Below, in pieces: positions 11,053 through 19,732 of a stretch of 64,000 nt of DNA. The stretch comes from Sphingopyxis panaciterrae. GTDB taxonomy: Bacteria; Pseudomonadota; Alphaproteobacteria; Sphingomonadales; Sphingomonadaceae. The translations under genes and the position numbers were made by a program. The notes beneath the pieces were generated by a model, which made no database searches, had not been told where the DNA came from, and saw only the letters and a program-made list of their open reading frames with translations. The first letter of the stretch is position 1, and each line of letters starts with the position of its first letter. The DNA lies in NCBI RefSeq assembly GCF_011762125.1, contig NZ_JAASQN010000001.1, positions 62,001 through 126,000 of the forward strand. Reading direction: 5' to 3'.

Positions 11053-12138
11053 ATGCTCGCTCCCGCCTTCAACCGCCTGCCGCACCCCAATCCGGTCGCG
11101 GACGATGTACGCACGGCGGCGATCGCGGACCCGGCATTCGGGCGCGTCTTTACCGATCATATGGTGTCGATCCGCTATTCGGACGACAAGGGCTGGCACG
11201 ATGCGCAGGTGATGCCGCGCGGGCCGCTGTCGCTCGACCCGGCGACCGCCGTGCTCCACTATGCCCAGGAAATCTTCGAAGGTCTGAAGGCCTATCGCCT
11301 CGACGACGGATCGATGGCGCTGTTCCGCGTCGAAGCCAATGCGGCGCGTTTCAACGCCAGCGCGCGCCGCATGGCGATGGCCGAACTGCCCGAAGAGATG
11401 TTCATTGCGGCGGTGAAGGAAGCCGTGGCTGCCGACGCGCACTGGTTCCCGCCGGTCGATGGCGGCGCGCTGTACCTGCGGCCCTTCATGTTCGCGAGCG
11501 AGGTGTTCCTGGGCGTCAAGCCGGCGTCCGAATATCAGTTCCTCGTCATCACCTCGCCGGTCGGCAATTATTTCAAGTCGGGCGTGCCCGCGATCTCGCT
11601 GTGGGTGTCGGAAGATTATACCCGCGCCGCGCCGGGCGGCACCGGCGCCGCCAAATGCGGCGGCAACTATGCCTCCAGCCTCGTCGCGCAGCGCGAAGCG
11701 ATCGCCAAGGGGCACGACCAGGTCGTGTTCCTCGACGCCGCCGAGCATCGCTGGATCGAGGAACTGGGCGGCATGAACATGTTCTTCGTCTTCGACGACG
11801 GCAGCATCGTCACGCCGCCGCTGGGCGGCACCATCCTGCCGGGCATTACGCGCGACGCGATCATCACCCTCGCGCGCGACGCCGGCCTGACGGTGCGCGA
11901 AGAGCCCTATGCGATCGATCAGTGGCAGGCCGATGCGGAAAGCGGCAAGCTGACCGAAAGCTTTGCCTGCGGCACCGCCGCTGTTGTGACCCCGGTGGGC
12001 AAGGTGACGCGCGGCGACGCTAGCTTCACCATCGGTGCGGGCGGTCCGGGGCAGGTCACCGAAATGCTCAAGGGCAAGCTCGTCGACATCCAGCGCGGCC
12101 GCGCCGCGGACCCGCACGGCTGGGTCACGCGCCTCTGA
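11053..12138 (+). CDS. ilvE: Branched-chain amino acid aminotransferase
   Basis: PLP enzyme interconverting Leu/Ile/Val and their 2-oxo acids with glutamate as partner, in the cytoplasm. The 361-residue length and motifs match fold-type IV BCAT of the eukaryotic-like subgroup: LHYAQEIFEGLKAYR, YLRPFMFASE, the PLP lysine in AAKCGGNYA (about residue 200), and the EELGGMNMFFVF and LPGITRDAIITLA blocks. The stop is followed after 56 bp by tRNA-Gln. It is divergent from the MarR regulator. Confidence 0.95.
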   Translation: MLAPAFNRLPHPNPVADDVRTAAIADPAFGRVFTDHMVSIRYSDDKGWHDAQVMPRGPLSLDPATAVLHYAQEIFEGLKAYRLDDGSMALFRVEANAARFNASARRMAMAELPEEMFIAAVKEAVAADAHWFPPVDGGALYLRPFMFASEVFLGVKPASEYQFLVITSPVGNYFKSGVPAISLWVSEDYTRAAPGGTGAAKCGGNYASSLVAQREAIAKGHDQVVFLDAAEHRWIEELGGMNMFFVFDDGSIVTPPLGGTILPGITRDAIITLARDAGLTVREEPYAIDQWQADAESGKLTESFACGTAAVVTPVGKVTRGDASFTIGAGGPGQVTEMLKGKLVDIQRGRAADPHGWVTRL

Positions 12139-12194
12139 TCGGTTAGCTTGCCAAGCGGCCGTCAGGCGCTATAGACGCGCACGCACCGGCCCGA

Positions 12195-12269
12195 TGGGGC
12201 GTCGCCAAGTGGTAAGGCAGCGGCTTTTGATGCCGCCATTCGCAGGTTCGAATCCTGCCGCCCCAGCCA
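12195..12269 (+). tRNA. tRNA-Gln (anticodon TTG)
   Basis: A full cloverleaf can be drawn. The acceptor stem TGGGGCG pairs with CGCCCCA, with a G discriminator and an encoded CCA end (12267-12269). The anticodon stem GCGGC/GCCGC encloses the loop TTTTGAT, giving TTG. The T-arm GCAGG-TTCGAAT-CCTGC is canonical. It stands alone between ilvE and the acyl-CoA dehydrogenase. Confidence 0.97.
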
Positions 12270-12371
12270 GCCAGCCGGTGCATGCAATCTCAACGGCCGC
12301 GGGCACTTTACCTGACGACCTGCCATTTTCGCCAGCTAGCGCGAACGGTGCCGCGTGCCGATGACAGTCGC

Positions 12372-13382
12372 ATGACCATCGACCTGCCGCTCACCCCCGA
12401 ACAATCCTTTCTGCAGGGCAGTGTGCAGCGCGTCGTTGCCGACCATCCCCGCCCGGATTGGCCGACGCTGTCGGCGTTGGGGCTAGGCGGCGTCGGCATT
12501 GCCGAGGCGGCGGGCGGTTTCGGCGGCGGGGCGCTGGACATGGCGCTTGTCGCCGCCGAACTGGGGCCGACCCTTGCCGCGGCGGACTGGGTTTCGCACA
12601 TGATGGCGGGCTGGCTGATCGGGCAGGCGCGCGCCGACCACGCGCTGATTCCGGAGCTCGTCGCTGGCAGCACGCGCGCCGCGATCGTCTGTCCGGCTTC
12701 GACCGCCGAAATGCCCGCGATTGAAAGCGGGTGCGTGGGGGGAGAGGCGCGGTTGGTTTCGGGCGGTGCGGAGGCGGAGCTTTTCGTGCTGGCGGGGACG
12801 GCGGATATCCTGCTCGTCCGCGCCGACCGGTCGAAGATCGAGCAGCGGCACCGGATCATGCACGACGGCACCGTTGCCGCCGATCTGGCTTTCATGGTGA
12901 CGGCGGCGGACATCGAACCGCTGGTTTCGGGCGAGCCGGCGCGGGCGCTTGCCATGGCGGCGAACGACATGATGCTCGTGACGCGCTGTGCCGAGGCGGC
13001 GGGATTGATGACACGGATGCTAGTCGAGAGCGTCGGTTATCTGGGCGAGCGACAGCAGTTCGGCGGGCCGATCGCATCGTTCCAGGCGCTCCGCCATCGC
13101 CTGGCCGATATGAAGCTGGCGCTGATGAAAGCGGGCGCGGCGACCGAAATCGCGATCCTCACGGCCGATCGAGAAAGCGCCGGGCGTGCCCGCGTGGTCA
13201 GTGCGGCGTGCGTCGAAGTGGGTGATGCCGTGCGCATCGTCGGCGAAGGCGCGGTGCAGATGCACGGCGCGATGGGGCTGACCGAGGAATTGGCGCTCGG
13301 CGGCCATTTCAAGCGCGCGCTGGCGATCGCGGCGGCCTTCGGGCCCGGGCATCTCGCCCGCTTTGCCGGGGACCCCGTTTAG
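12372..13382 (+). CDS. Acyl-CoA dehydrogenase family protein, short (FadE small-subunit type)
   Basis: A 336-residue member of the acyl-CoA dehydrogenase fold. The N-terminal helical part (LPLTPEQSFLQGSVQRVVADH, GLGGVGIAEAAGGFGGGALD) and the C-terminal FAD-binding end (AVQMHGAMGLTEELALGGHFKRALAIAAAFGP) are clear, but the middle beta domain is short and the usual acyl-binding GxxxPxxGS-type motif is absent. This shape is typical of one subunit of alpha2beta2 heteromeric dehydrogenases, known for steroid side-chain degradation in actinobacteria. The likely partner is the convergent gene next door, whose 3' end overlaps this one by four bases. Starts at ATG 12372, where the family N-terminus begins; the frame stays open 90 bases upstream. 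Confidence 0.85.
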   Translation: MTIDLPLTPEQSFLQGSVQRVVADHPRPDWPTLSALGLGGVGIAEAAGGFGGGALDMALVAAELGPTLAAADWVSHMMAGWLIGQARADHALIPELVAGSTRAAIVCPASTAEMPAIESGCVGGEARLVSGGAEAELFVLAGTADILLVRADRSKIEQRHRIMHDGTVAADLAFMVTAADIEPLVSGEPARALAMAANDMMLVTRCAEAAGLMTRMLVESVGYLGERQQFGGPIASFQALRHRLADMKLALMKAGAATEIAILTADRESAGRARVVSAACVEVGDAVRIVGEGAVQMHGAMGLTEELALGGHFKRALAIAAAFGPGHLARFAGDPV

Positions 13383-14509
13383 CCGAGCATCGTCCGCGCG
13401 ATCAGGTCGCGCTGGATCTCGTTCGATCCGGCGTAGATGCTGGCGGCGCGGTTGTTCAGATAGCGGGGTAACGTGGTGGCAAGCGCGGCGGGCGTCTGCC
13501 CGTCCGGGCCGGCCCAAGCGGCATATCCCGCGATTTCGCACGCCAGCGCGTCGATCCGCTGCGCGGCTTCGGTGCCAAGGATTTTCAGCGCCGAGGCATG
13601 GAGCGCCGGGTTGCCGCCGGTCCCGCGCATCGCCTTGAGTTCGAGCGCTTGCAGCGTGCCCAGGCCGATCGCCTCGCGGTCGAGCCGTGCCCTGAGCACC
13701 GGGTCGATATCGCGCCGCGCCCGCAACGGTTCAAGGCGCGCGATCAGCGCTGGCGCATATTTGCCGCCGCGTTCGAAAGTCAGCAGATGCTTCGCGACCG
13801 CCCAGCCCTGATTTTCGGCGCCGAGGCGGTTTGCCTGCGGGACGCGGACGTCGTCGAAGAAGACCTGGTTGAATTCATGGTCGCCCGCAAGGGTACGGAT
13901 CGCCTCGACCGTGATGCCGGGCGCCGCCATGTCGAGCAGCAGGAAGCTGATCCCTGCCTGTGGCCTGCCCTCGGTCGAAGTGCGGACGAGCGCGAACATA
14001 TGGCTCGCGAAATGCGCGTGGGTGGTCCAGATTTTTGTGCCGCTCAGGATATAATCATCGCCATCGGGGACGGCGCGAAGCTGGAGCGCGGCGAGGTCGG
14101 ATCCGGCGCCGGGTTCCGAGAAGCCTTGGCACCAATAATCCGCGCCCGACAGAATCCGTGGCAGATAATGGGCGCGCTGCGCCGCGGTGCCATAATGCAT
14201 GATCACCGGCGCGACCATCTTCAGCCCCATCGGCGCCAGCCCCGGCGCCCCGGCGCGGGCGCATTCGGCGGCGAAGACATAACGCTGCATCGCGTTCCAG
14301 CCGGGCCCGCCATATTCGGCCGGCCAGTCGGGCGCCGCCCAGCCGTGCGCATGCAGGATGCGCTGCCAGGGCAGCGAGACGGCGGGGTCGATGAAGACGC
14401 TCGTCGCCCGCGCGGCGGCCTCGCGCAGCGCATCGGTGAGTTTCGCGTCGAGAAAGGCGCGCACTTCGCCCTGAAAAGCCTCGAGCGCGGGATCGTTGAG
14501 CATGTCCAT
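13379..14509 (-). CDS. Acyl-CoA dehydrogenase (FadE large-subunit type)
   Basis: Oxidises an acyl-CoA to the 2-enoyl-CoA using FAD. The 376-residue protein has HGWAAPDWPAEYGGPGW, the FAD/substrate motif YWCQGFSEPGAGSDLAALQLRA, the WTTHAHFASHMF strand, and the C-terminal NNRAASIYAGSNEIQRDLIARTMLG. The YAGSNEIQ end lacks the Glu found in the YEG motif of medium-chain enzymes, as is usual in this FadE branch, where the base sits elsewhere. It follows the LuxR-type regulator on the same strand after 48 bp and runs tail-to-tail into the smaller homologue. Confidence 0.92.
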   Translation of the reverse strand: MDMLNDPALEAFQGEVRAFLDAKLTDALREAAARATSVFIDPAVSLPWQRILHAHGWAAPDWPAEYGGPGWNAMQRYVFAAECARAGAPGLAPMGLKMVAPVIMHYGTAAQRAHYLPRILSGADYWCQGFSEPGAGSDLAALQLRAVPDGDDYILSGTKIWTTHAHFASHMFALVRTSTEGRPQAGISFLLLDMAAPGITVEAIRTLAGDHEFNQVFFDDVRVPQANRLGAENQGWAVAKHLLTFERGGKYAPALIARLEPLRARRDIDPVLRARLDREAIGLGTLQALELKAMRGTGGNPALHASALKILGTEAAQRIDALACEIAGYAAWAGPDGQTPAALATTLPRYLNNRAASIYAGSNEIQRDLIARTMLG

Positions 14510-14557
14510 CGGCCGACTATCGGGCGCCGCGTCCGTCCGGCCAAGCTGGCACCTTCG

Positions 14558-15307
14558 TCAGGCGGCGCGCGCCCCGACGAAGCCCAGCCCCGCGGCCAGC
14601 TGGATCGACTGGGCGCGGCCGGTCGCGCCCAGCTTGGCGGCGGCGTTGCGCAGATGAAAGCGCACGGTCGATACCGACAAGGACAGGATGATGCCGATTT
14701 CGCCGTCGGTCTTGCCCGCCGCTGCCCAGCGCAGGCACTGTACCTCGCGCCGCGTGAGCGTTTGCGGCACGGTGGCGTTGCGCGGGCGGCCGCGTGCCTC
14801 GTTGTGCGTGGCGACCAGCTTCAGCGCGAGATTGTGCAGGTCGCCTGCATGTTTTTCGAACAGCGCCGCGACGCCCACGGGTTCGCGCGAGCACCAGAAG
14901 ACCGCACCGACGAGCCCGCGCGGCAAATGCACCGGCGCGATGATCGCTTCGCCGAAATTGGGGGTGTTCTTCGCCTGCTCGCAATCGACCGCTTCGAGCA
15001 GTTGCGACGCGCGCCAGGTGCGCAGGCGCCCGTCGCTGTAGAAGAAAGGCTCGGCGACGAGCCGGGCGGCGGTCAGAAAGGCGATGTGCAAGGCAAGCTT
15101 GCGGTCGCGCCAATAGGCGTGATCGGGGTCGATCCAGCGAAAGCTCGTCTCGGCATAGGGTCGCCCGTTGGCGTCATCCATCGGCTCGGGGTCGCCGAGG
15201 TCGGCCTGCGCGGCAATATAGGGCAGGCCGATTGTATCACCCGCGCCCTGCACCGCGGCGATCAGTGCGGGCATCGCGTCCCAGCATTGCGTTCGATAGT
15301 CCGTCAC
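14558..15307 (-). CDS. LuxR family transcriptional regulator with N-terminal sensor domain
   Basis: A 249-residue regulator. The C-terminal ~65 residues are a LuxR/GerE helix-turn-helix (TLTRREVQCLRWAAAGKTDGEIGIILSLSVSTVRFHLRNAAAKLGATGRAQ). The N-terminal ~170 residues look like an autoinducer-binding-type sensor (YAETSFRWIDPDHAYWRDRKLALH, FGEAIIAPVHLPRGLVGAVFW), but the ligand is unknown and no LuxI-type synthase is nearby, so it may be a solo receptor. It is divergent from the TonB-dependent receptor and upstream of the acyl-CoA dehydrogenase, which suggests it controls both. Confidence 0.88.
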   Translation of the reverse strand: MTDYRTQCWDAMPALIAAVQGAGDTIGLPYIAAQADLGDPEPMDDANGRPYAETSFRWIDPDHAYWRDRKLALHIAFLTAARLVAEPFFYSDGRLRTWRASQLLEAVDCEQAKNTPNFGEAIIAPVHLPRGLVGAVFWCSREPVGVAALFEKHAGDLHNLALKLVATHNEARGRPRNATVPQTLTRREVQCLRWAAAGKTDGEIGIILSLSVSTVRFHLRNAAAKLGATGRAQSIQLAAGLGFVGARAA

Positions 15308-15335
15308 GCGACCCTTCCTTCACCCCATCCTGCCA

Positions 15336-15361
15336 CAGGTGCCAGCTTGTCGGCACACCTG
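15336..15361. promoter_or_regulatory. Imperfect palindrome in LuxR / TonB-receptor divergent region
   Basis: CAGGTGCC and GGCACACCTG flank eight bases (CAGGTGCC-N8-GGCA-CACCTG). One arm has a two-base insertion. It sits 28 bp upstream of the LuxR-type gene start and about 83 bp upstream of the receptor start, a suitable place for a LuxR-type operator. No other copy was found. Confidence 0.35.
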
Positions 15362-15443
15362 CTTTTCTGTCCTTTGGCATCGTCCGGCCAAGCAATGTTC
15401 GCACGAAGACGAGCGCAGCGGCAAGCCGTTTGAGGGAGGATAT

Positions 15444-17897
15444 ATGATGAACACAATCCGGTTTTTCCTGCTCGCGGGCACCAGCCTCGCGCTCGCCGCG
15501 CCGACCTGGGCCGCCGAAACAGCCGTCGACGGGGCCGATACCGCATCGGCCGAAGGCGAGATTATCGTGACCGCGCAGCGCCGCGCCGAATCGATCAACG
15601 ATGTCGGCATGGCGATTCAGGCGGTCGACGGCGACACACTCGAAGCCTTGCGCGTCACCGATGTCCGTGACCTCTCCGCCGTCGCTCCCAGCTTCACCGT
15701 CTCGCAAAGCTATCAGGGCGTGCCGACCTATACGCTGCGCGGGATCGGCTTCAACACGATCAACCTGTCGTCGACCTCGACCGTCGGCACCTATGTCGAC
15801 GAGGTCGCATACGCCTATCCGATCATGAACACGGGACCGGTGATGGACCTTGAGCGCGTCGAGGTGCTGAAGGGGCCGCAGGGCACGCTTTACGGCCGCA
15901 ACACGACCGCGGGTCTGATCAACTTCATCACCGGCAAGCCGACCGACCGCTTCGAAGGCAGCATCCGCGCCGACCTCGGCAATTACCAGACCTATAATAT
16001 CGACGGTCATATCTCTGGCCCGCTGGGCGAAGGCATTGCGGCGCGCATCGCCTTCCGGAGCGAGAACAGCGACAAGGGCTGGCAGGTCAGCAACACGCGC
16101 GGCGAGCGGCAGGGCAAGGTAGACAAGCTTGGCATCCGCGGTTCGCTGGCGATCGATCCGGGCCCTGGCACCCATTTCGACCTGTCGGTGACCTGGTGGC
16201 AGAACAAGTCCGATACGGTGGTCGGGCAGGGGATCGGCTTCACCCCCGCGACCAACCCCGCAACAGGAACGAGCAATTCGCGCTTTTTCAACGCGCCGGG
16301 GCTCGCGGCCTATCTTGCGAACAATTTTCCGACCAAGGCGACGCAGGCCGACTGGACCCCTCATGCACAGCGCTCGGCCGATATCGGCACCGGCCTTGGC
16401 CTCGACGGCCCGCTCGCCGAAGATAATCGTTTCTGGGGTTTGAAGCTGCGCTGGGATCAGGATCTCGGCGATACGATGAAGCTCGTGTCGCTAACCAGCT
16501 ACAACGACTTCAAGCGCAACGCGCTCTCCGACTGGAGCGGCGCGCCCTATGAAGTCCTGCTCCAGAACACCGTCGGGAGGATCAAGAGCTTTGCGCAGGA
16601 TATCCACATCGAGGGCGACAATGGCCCCGCGACATGGCTCGTCGGCGCCTATTACGCCAACGACCGGATCATCGATTCGAACCGCACGCTGCTCGGCCAG
16701 AACGCCAACGTCGGGCTGATTCGCGCGGCGGGCGCCCCCTTGCTCGCAAGCCCGATATTCAACTCGGGTGGCTATTCGCTGACGCAGCTCCAGCAGGCGT
16801 TCCGCACCTATGAGGATTTTGGCCGCATCCGCAGCAAGACATGGAGCATCTTTGCCAACGCCGATTGGGAGTTTGCAGACCAGTTCAAGCTGACCGCGGG
16901 GGTGCGCTATACCGAGGACAAGCAGCACTACAACGGCTGTTCGCGCGACTTCAACGGCAACATGCTGCCGAACGTCAACGTCGTGAACCGCGCGCTCTAT
17001 CTCCAGACCTATGGCGTGCTTGCTGCGCCGATTGCGCAGGGGCAATGCAACACCTTCGACCCGGTGGCCGGGACGTTCGGCGAGGTGCGTTCGGTGCTCG
17101 ACGAGAATAATGTTGCGTGGCGCGTCGCGCTCAACTGGTCGCCGAACAGCGACACTTTGCTCTACACGTCGGTGTCGCGCGGCTATAAATCGGGGACGAC
17201 CCCAATCAACGCCGCGAATCTCGCGCGCCAGAATGCGCCGGTGACGCAGGAAAAGCTGACCGCCTATGAAGCGGGCATCAAGGCGACGCTCGCCGACCGC
17301 GCGGTGCAGGCGAATTTGTCAGCCTTTTATTATGATTATGCCGACAAGCAGATCAGCACCTATTTCGCCGATCCGATCTACACCGCACTGTCGCGGCTCG
17401 ATAATGTGCCGAAGTCGAAGGCCTATGGCGTCGAGGGCGAACTGACGGTCCGTCCCGCGACGGGGCTCACCATGTCGGTGAACGCGCTGTGGCTGAAGAC
17501 GCGGATCGATGATTACAGCGGCACCAACGCGGCAGGACAGCCCGAGAATTTCGACGGCGCCGAGTTCATCTACAGCCCCGAATTCCAAGGCAGCCTGACA
17601 TTGGCCTATGACACGCCGGTGTCGGACGGGCTGAACCTGACCGGTGCGCTCAGTGCGCGCTATCAGAGCCAGTCGAACACGATTTTCGAGGATATCGACC
17701 TCTACAAGGTCAAGGCCTATGGCACGGTCAATGCCAGTCTGGGCGTGAAGAGCGAAAGCGGCTGGTCGGTCGCGCTGTGGGCGAAGAACCTTTTCAACTC
17801 CTATTACTGGTCGGCGGTCGCGAGCAATGCGAACGTCGTGGTCCGCTTTCCGAACCCGCCGCGAACCTACGGCCTGACGCTGGGTTTCGATTTCTGA
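15444..17897 (+). CDS. TonB-dependent outer-membrane receptor
   Basis: An 817-residue outer-membrane active transporter driven by TonB/ExbBD. The signal peptide (FFLLAGTSLALAAPTWAAE) is followed by a TonB-box-like EGEIIVTAQRR segment. The plug domain (SINDVGMAIQAVDGDTLEALRVTDVRDLSAVAPS, LRGIGFNTIN, DLERVEVLKGPQGTLYGRNTTAGLINFIT) precedes a 22-strand barrel ending in the aromatic C-terminal GFDF. This is the large sphingomonad/caulobacter group of receptors used for plant or hydrophobic carbon compounds rather than siderophores; the substrate is unknown. The ATG at 15444 has GAGGGAGGA just upstream. Its neighbours, a LuxR-type regulator and acyl-CoA dehydrogenases, hint at uptake of an acyl or terpenoid substrate. 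Confidence 0.93.
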   Translation: MMNTIRFFLLAGTSLALAAPTWAAETAVDGADTASAEGEIIVTAQRRAESINDVGMAIQAVDGDTLEALRVTDVRDLSAVAPSFTVSQSYQGVPTYTLRGIGFNTINLSSTSTVGTYVDEVAYAYPIMNTGPVMDLERVEVLKGPQGTLYGRNTTAGLINFITGKPTDRFEGSIRADLGNYQTYNIDGHISGPLGEGIAARIAFRSENSDKGWQVSNTRGERQGKVDKLGIRGSLAIDPGPGTHFDLSVTWWQNKSDTVVGQGIGFTPATNPATGTSNSRFFNAPGLAAYLANNFPTKATQADWTPHAQRSADIGTGLGLDGPLAEDNRFWGLKLRWDQDLGDTMKLVSLTSYNDFKRNALSDWSGAPYEVLLQNTVGRIKSFAQDIHIEGDNGPATWLVGAYYANDRIIDSNRTLLGQNANVGLIRAAGAPLLASPIFNSGGYSLTQLQQAFRTYEDFGRIRSKTWSIFANADWEFADQFKLTAGVRYTEDKQHYNGCSRDFNGNMLPNVNVVNRALYLQTYGVLAAPIAQGQCNTFDPVAGTFGEVRSVLDENNVAWRVALNWSPNSDTLLYTSVSRGYKSGTTPINAANLARQNAPVTQEKLTAYEAGIKATLADRAVQANLSAFYYDYADKQISTYFADPIYTALSRLDNVPKSKAYGVEGELTVRPATGLTMSVNALWLKTRIDDYSGTNAAGQPENFDGAEFIYSPEFQGSLTLAYDTPVSDGLNLTGALSARYQSQSNTIFEDIDLYKVKAYGTVNASLGVKSESGWSVALWAKNLFNSYYWSAVASNANVVVRFPNPPRTYGLTLGFDF

Positions 17898-17917
17898 TCG
17901 GAGCGGGTGAACGACCT

Positions 17918-19321
17918 TCAGGAAACCGGGTAAGGCGTCCGCGTGCTGCGGTTCTGGTCGACCGCGACGGTGCGTCCGATCGGCGGGAAGGCCCGCTGCG
18001 GGCAGTTCGCCCGCTCGCAGACCTTGCACCCGGCCCCGATCGGGGTCGCCGAGGATGGATCGGCCAGATCGAGGCCGCGTGAATAGACGAGCCGTGCGGC
18101 ATGGCGGATGTCGCAGCCCAGCCCGACGGCAAAGGTCTTGCCGGGCTCGCCAAAGCCGGTGTTTGCCGTTCCGACGGTGCGCGCAACCCACATGTAGGTG
18201 CGCCCGTCGGGCATCTGGGCGATCTGGGTCAGCACCTTGCCCGGCTGGGCAAAGGCTTCATAGACGTTCCACAGCGGACAGGAGCCGCCGACGCGCGAGA
18301 AGTGGAAATCGGTCGCCGACTGGCGTTTCGAAATATTGCCGGCGCGGTCGACGCGGATGAAGAAGAAGGGAACCCCGCGCGCGTCGGCGCGCTGGAGCGT
18401 CGACAGGCGGTGGCAGATGGTCTCGAACCCGACGCCGAACCGCCGCGCCAGCCGTTCGATGTCATAGGCTTCCGTCTCGGCGGCGGCGACGAAGTCGCCA
18501 TAGGGGAGGATCAGTGCGCCGGCGAAATAATTGGCCAGGCCGACACGCGCCAGTTGCCGCGCTTCCTCGCCCTGCAGGATGCGATTGTCGGCCAGCCGGT
18601 CGATCATTTCGCCCAGTTCGAGGAAGGCGAGTTGGGTCGCCATCTGGAATGCTTGCTGCCCTTGCTTGAGTTCGGCGGCGATGTGCAGGATCCGGGCGGC
18701 GGGATCGAAGCGCCGCTGCGCGCCGCCGCCGCTGCCCGCCACGACCACCTGAATGCCGTGATGATCGCGCAGCCATGCGGCCAGTCCGGCATGCACGCCA
18801 TGCGGGCTGAGCCCGGCCTTCGCATAGAGCCGCTCGGCCGCCTCATCGAGCGGTTCGACATGGTTGTGGCGGGCGTAGAAGAAATCGCGCACCTGTTCGA
18901 AGGGCATGCGCGCAGGGCCGCCCGCGATCCAGTCGTCGCCGAGTTGCGCCGCCATCGCTTCGTTGCGTTCGGCGGCTTCGCGGTAGCGGCGGTGGAGCGC
19001 GACCAGCGTCCGTCCGACAGCGGGCATGTTCATCGCCAGCTCGCGCACCTCGGCGAGCGACACATCCTCGCTTCCTTCGGTCAGCGCGTCGCGCAGTTCG
19101 GTGATGAGGCGTCCTTCCTCATCCTCGGAGAAGAGCTGGACGTCGATGCCGAACACCGCGTTGATCTTGAGCAACACCGGCACTGTCAGCGGGCGCTGAT
19201 TCTGTTCGAGCTGGTTGAGATAGCTCGCCGAAATGCCGAGCGCCTGGGCGAGTTCGATCTGCTTGAGCTTGCGCTCTTCGCGGAGGCGGCGCAGCCGCAC
19301 CCCCATATAAGCCTTACGCAT
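17918..19321 (-). CDS. XRE-family short-chain acyl-CoA/propionate regulator (MccR/ScfR/RamB-like)
   Basis: A 467-residue regulator. An N-terminal Xre helix-turn-helix (VRLRRLREERKLKQIELAQALGISASYLNQLEQNQRPLT) is followed by an IrrE/ImmA-like zinc-peptidase-type domain and a C-terminal DUF2083 domain with a cysteine cluster (GAGCKVCERANCPQRAFPPIG). This layout defines the family that controls propionate, acetate and methylcitrate genes (PrpR and RamB in actinobacteria, MccR/ScfR in alphaproteobacteria), where the C-terminal part senses short-chain acyl-CoA. It lies downstream of prpB on the same strand. Start at 19321 (MRKAYMGVRL) or 19306. Its promoter carries the same motif as the acnD promoter, suggesting autoregulation. 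Confidence 0.9.
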   Translation of the reverse strand: MRKAYMGVRLRRLREERKLKQIELAQALGISASYLNQLEQNQRPLTVPVLLKINAVFGIDVQLFSEDEEGRLITELRDALTEGSEDVSLAEVRELAMNMPAVGRTLVALHRRYREAAERNEAMAAQLGDDWIAGGPARMPFEQVRDFFYARHNHVEPLDEAAERLYAKAGLSPHGVHAGLAAWLRDHHGIQVVVAGSGGGAQRRFDPAARILHIAAELKQGQQAFQMATQLAFLELGEMIDRLADNRILQGEEARQLARVGLANYFAGALILPYGDFVAAAETEAYDIERLARRFGVGFETICHRLSTLQRADARGVPFFFIRVDRAGNISKRQSATDFHFSRVGGSCPLWNVYEAFAQPGKVLTQIAQMPDGRTYMWVARTVGTANTGFGEPGKTFAVGLGCDIRHAARLVYSRGLDLADPSSATPIGAGCKVCERANCPQRAFPPIGRTVAVDQNRSTRTPYPVS

Positions 19322-19332
19322 CGCAGTCCGAT

Positions 19333-19423
19333 CTTCGCAATATTTGCATATTTCCGGATTTCGTCCGCAAATATTCATAAAAGCGATAGTTATGGGTGAT
19401 TCTGCGATGCGTATATTGCAAAT
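19333..19423. promoter_or_regulatory. Promoter/operator region of the propionate regulator
   Basis: An AT-rich stretch in an otherwise GC-rich region with three related elements: CTTCGCAATATTTGCAT (19333-19349), a degenerate GTCCGCAAATATTCAT (19363-19378) and TTGCAAAT (19416-19423). The first matches the element upstream of acnD (CTTCGCAAATCTTTGCAT) except for one base of spacing. RamB/PrpR-type regulators are known to bind TTTGCAAA-like sites. Confidence 0.6.
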
Positions 19424-19585
19424 ACCGTCGGAGCTCAAGCCTTCGGGACGATGGAGGACCATGGGGAATTCCCCGGTCCCCATGGCCCATCATCCGTCCT
19501 GACGACGAACGACCTCGTTTAGATCCTAGGCCGCGTGGACAAAATCGAATGTCCGTTATCGGCCGAATCCAGACATATCCATCAT

Positions 19586-19658
19586 CGTCACCCCGGACTT
19601 GATCCGGGGTCCATGACTTCAGCGCCGCATTGAATCCCGGATCAAGTCCGGGATGACG
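19586..19658. repeat. Intergenic palindromic repeat, family A
   Basis: CGTCACCCCGGACTTGATCC at the left end and GGATCAAGTCCGGGATGACG at the right form the long stem; a short non-paired centre (CATGACTTCAGCGCCGCATT) replaces the inner hairpin of other copies. It lies between prpB and its downstream regulator gene. Confidence 0.9.
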
Positions 19659-19675
19659 AAGTGAGGGTGAGCGAT

Positions 19676-19702
19676 CGTCCGCTCCTCACCCCAAAGCCGA
19701 CG
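19676..19702 (-). repeat. Short intergenic repeat, family E
   Basis: On the minus strand it reads CGTCGGCTTTGGGGTGAGGA followed by GCGGACG. Related units sit next to other palindromic repeats near 49.28, 55.74 and 61.57 kb, so it looks like a module that travels with the A and B palindromes. Confidence 0.6.
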
Positions 19703-19732
19703 TTCGACAAGCCGCAAATTTGTCCACGTGAC

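Noticed and set aside
14558..15307. Quorum-sensing LuxI/LuxR pair
   Set aside because: A LuxR-type regulator is present but no LuxI-type synthase is found nearby; treated as a solo regulator.
13598..15433. 611-codon open frame on the plus strand
   Set aside because: Covers an acyl-CoA dehydrogenase and a LuxR gene that are clearly coded on the other strand; composition is that of a shadow frame.
18101..19399. 432-codon plus-strand frame over the propionate regulator
   Set aside because: The opposite strand carries a complete XRE regulator with expected domains; the plus-strand frame has no family features.
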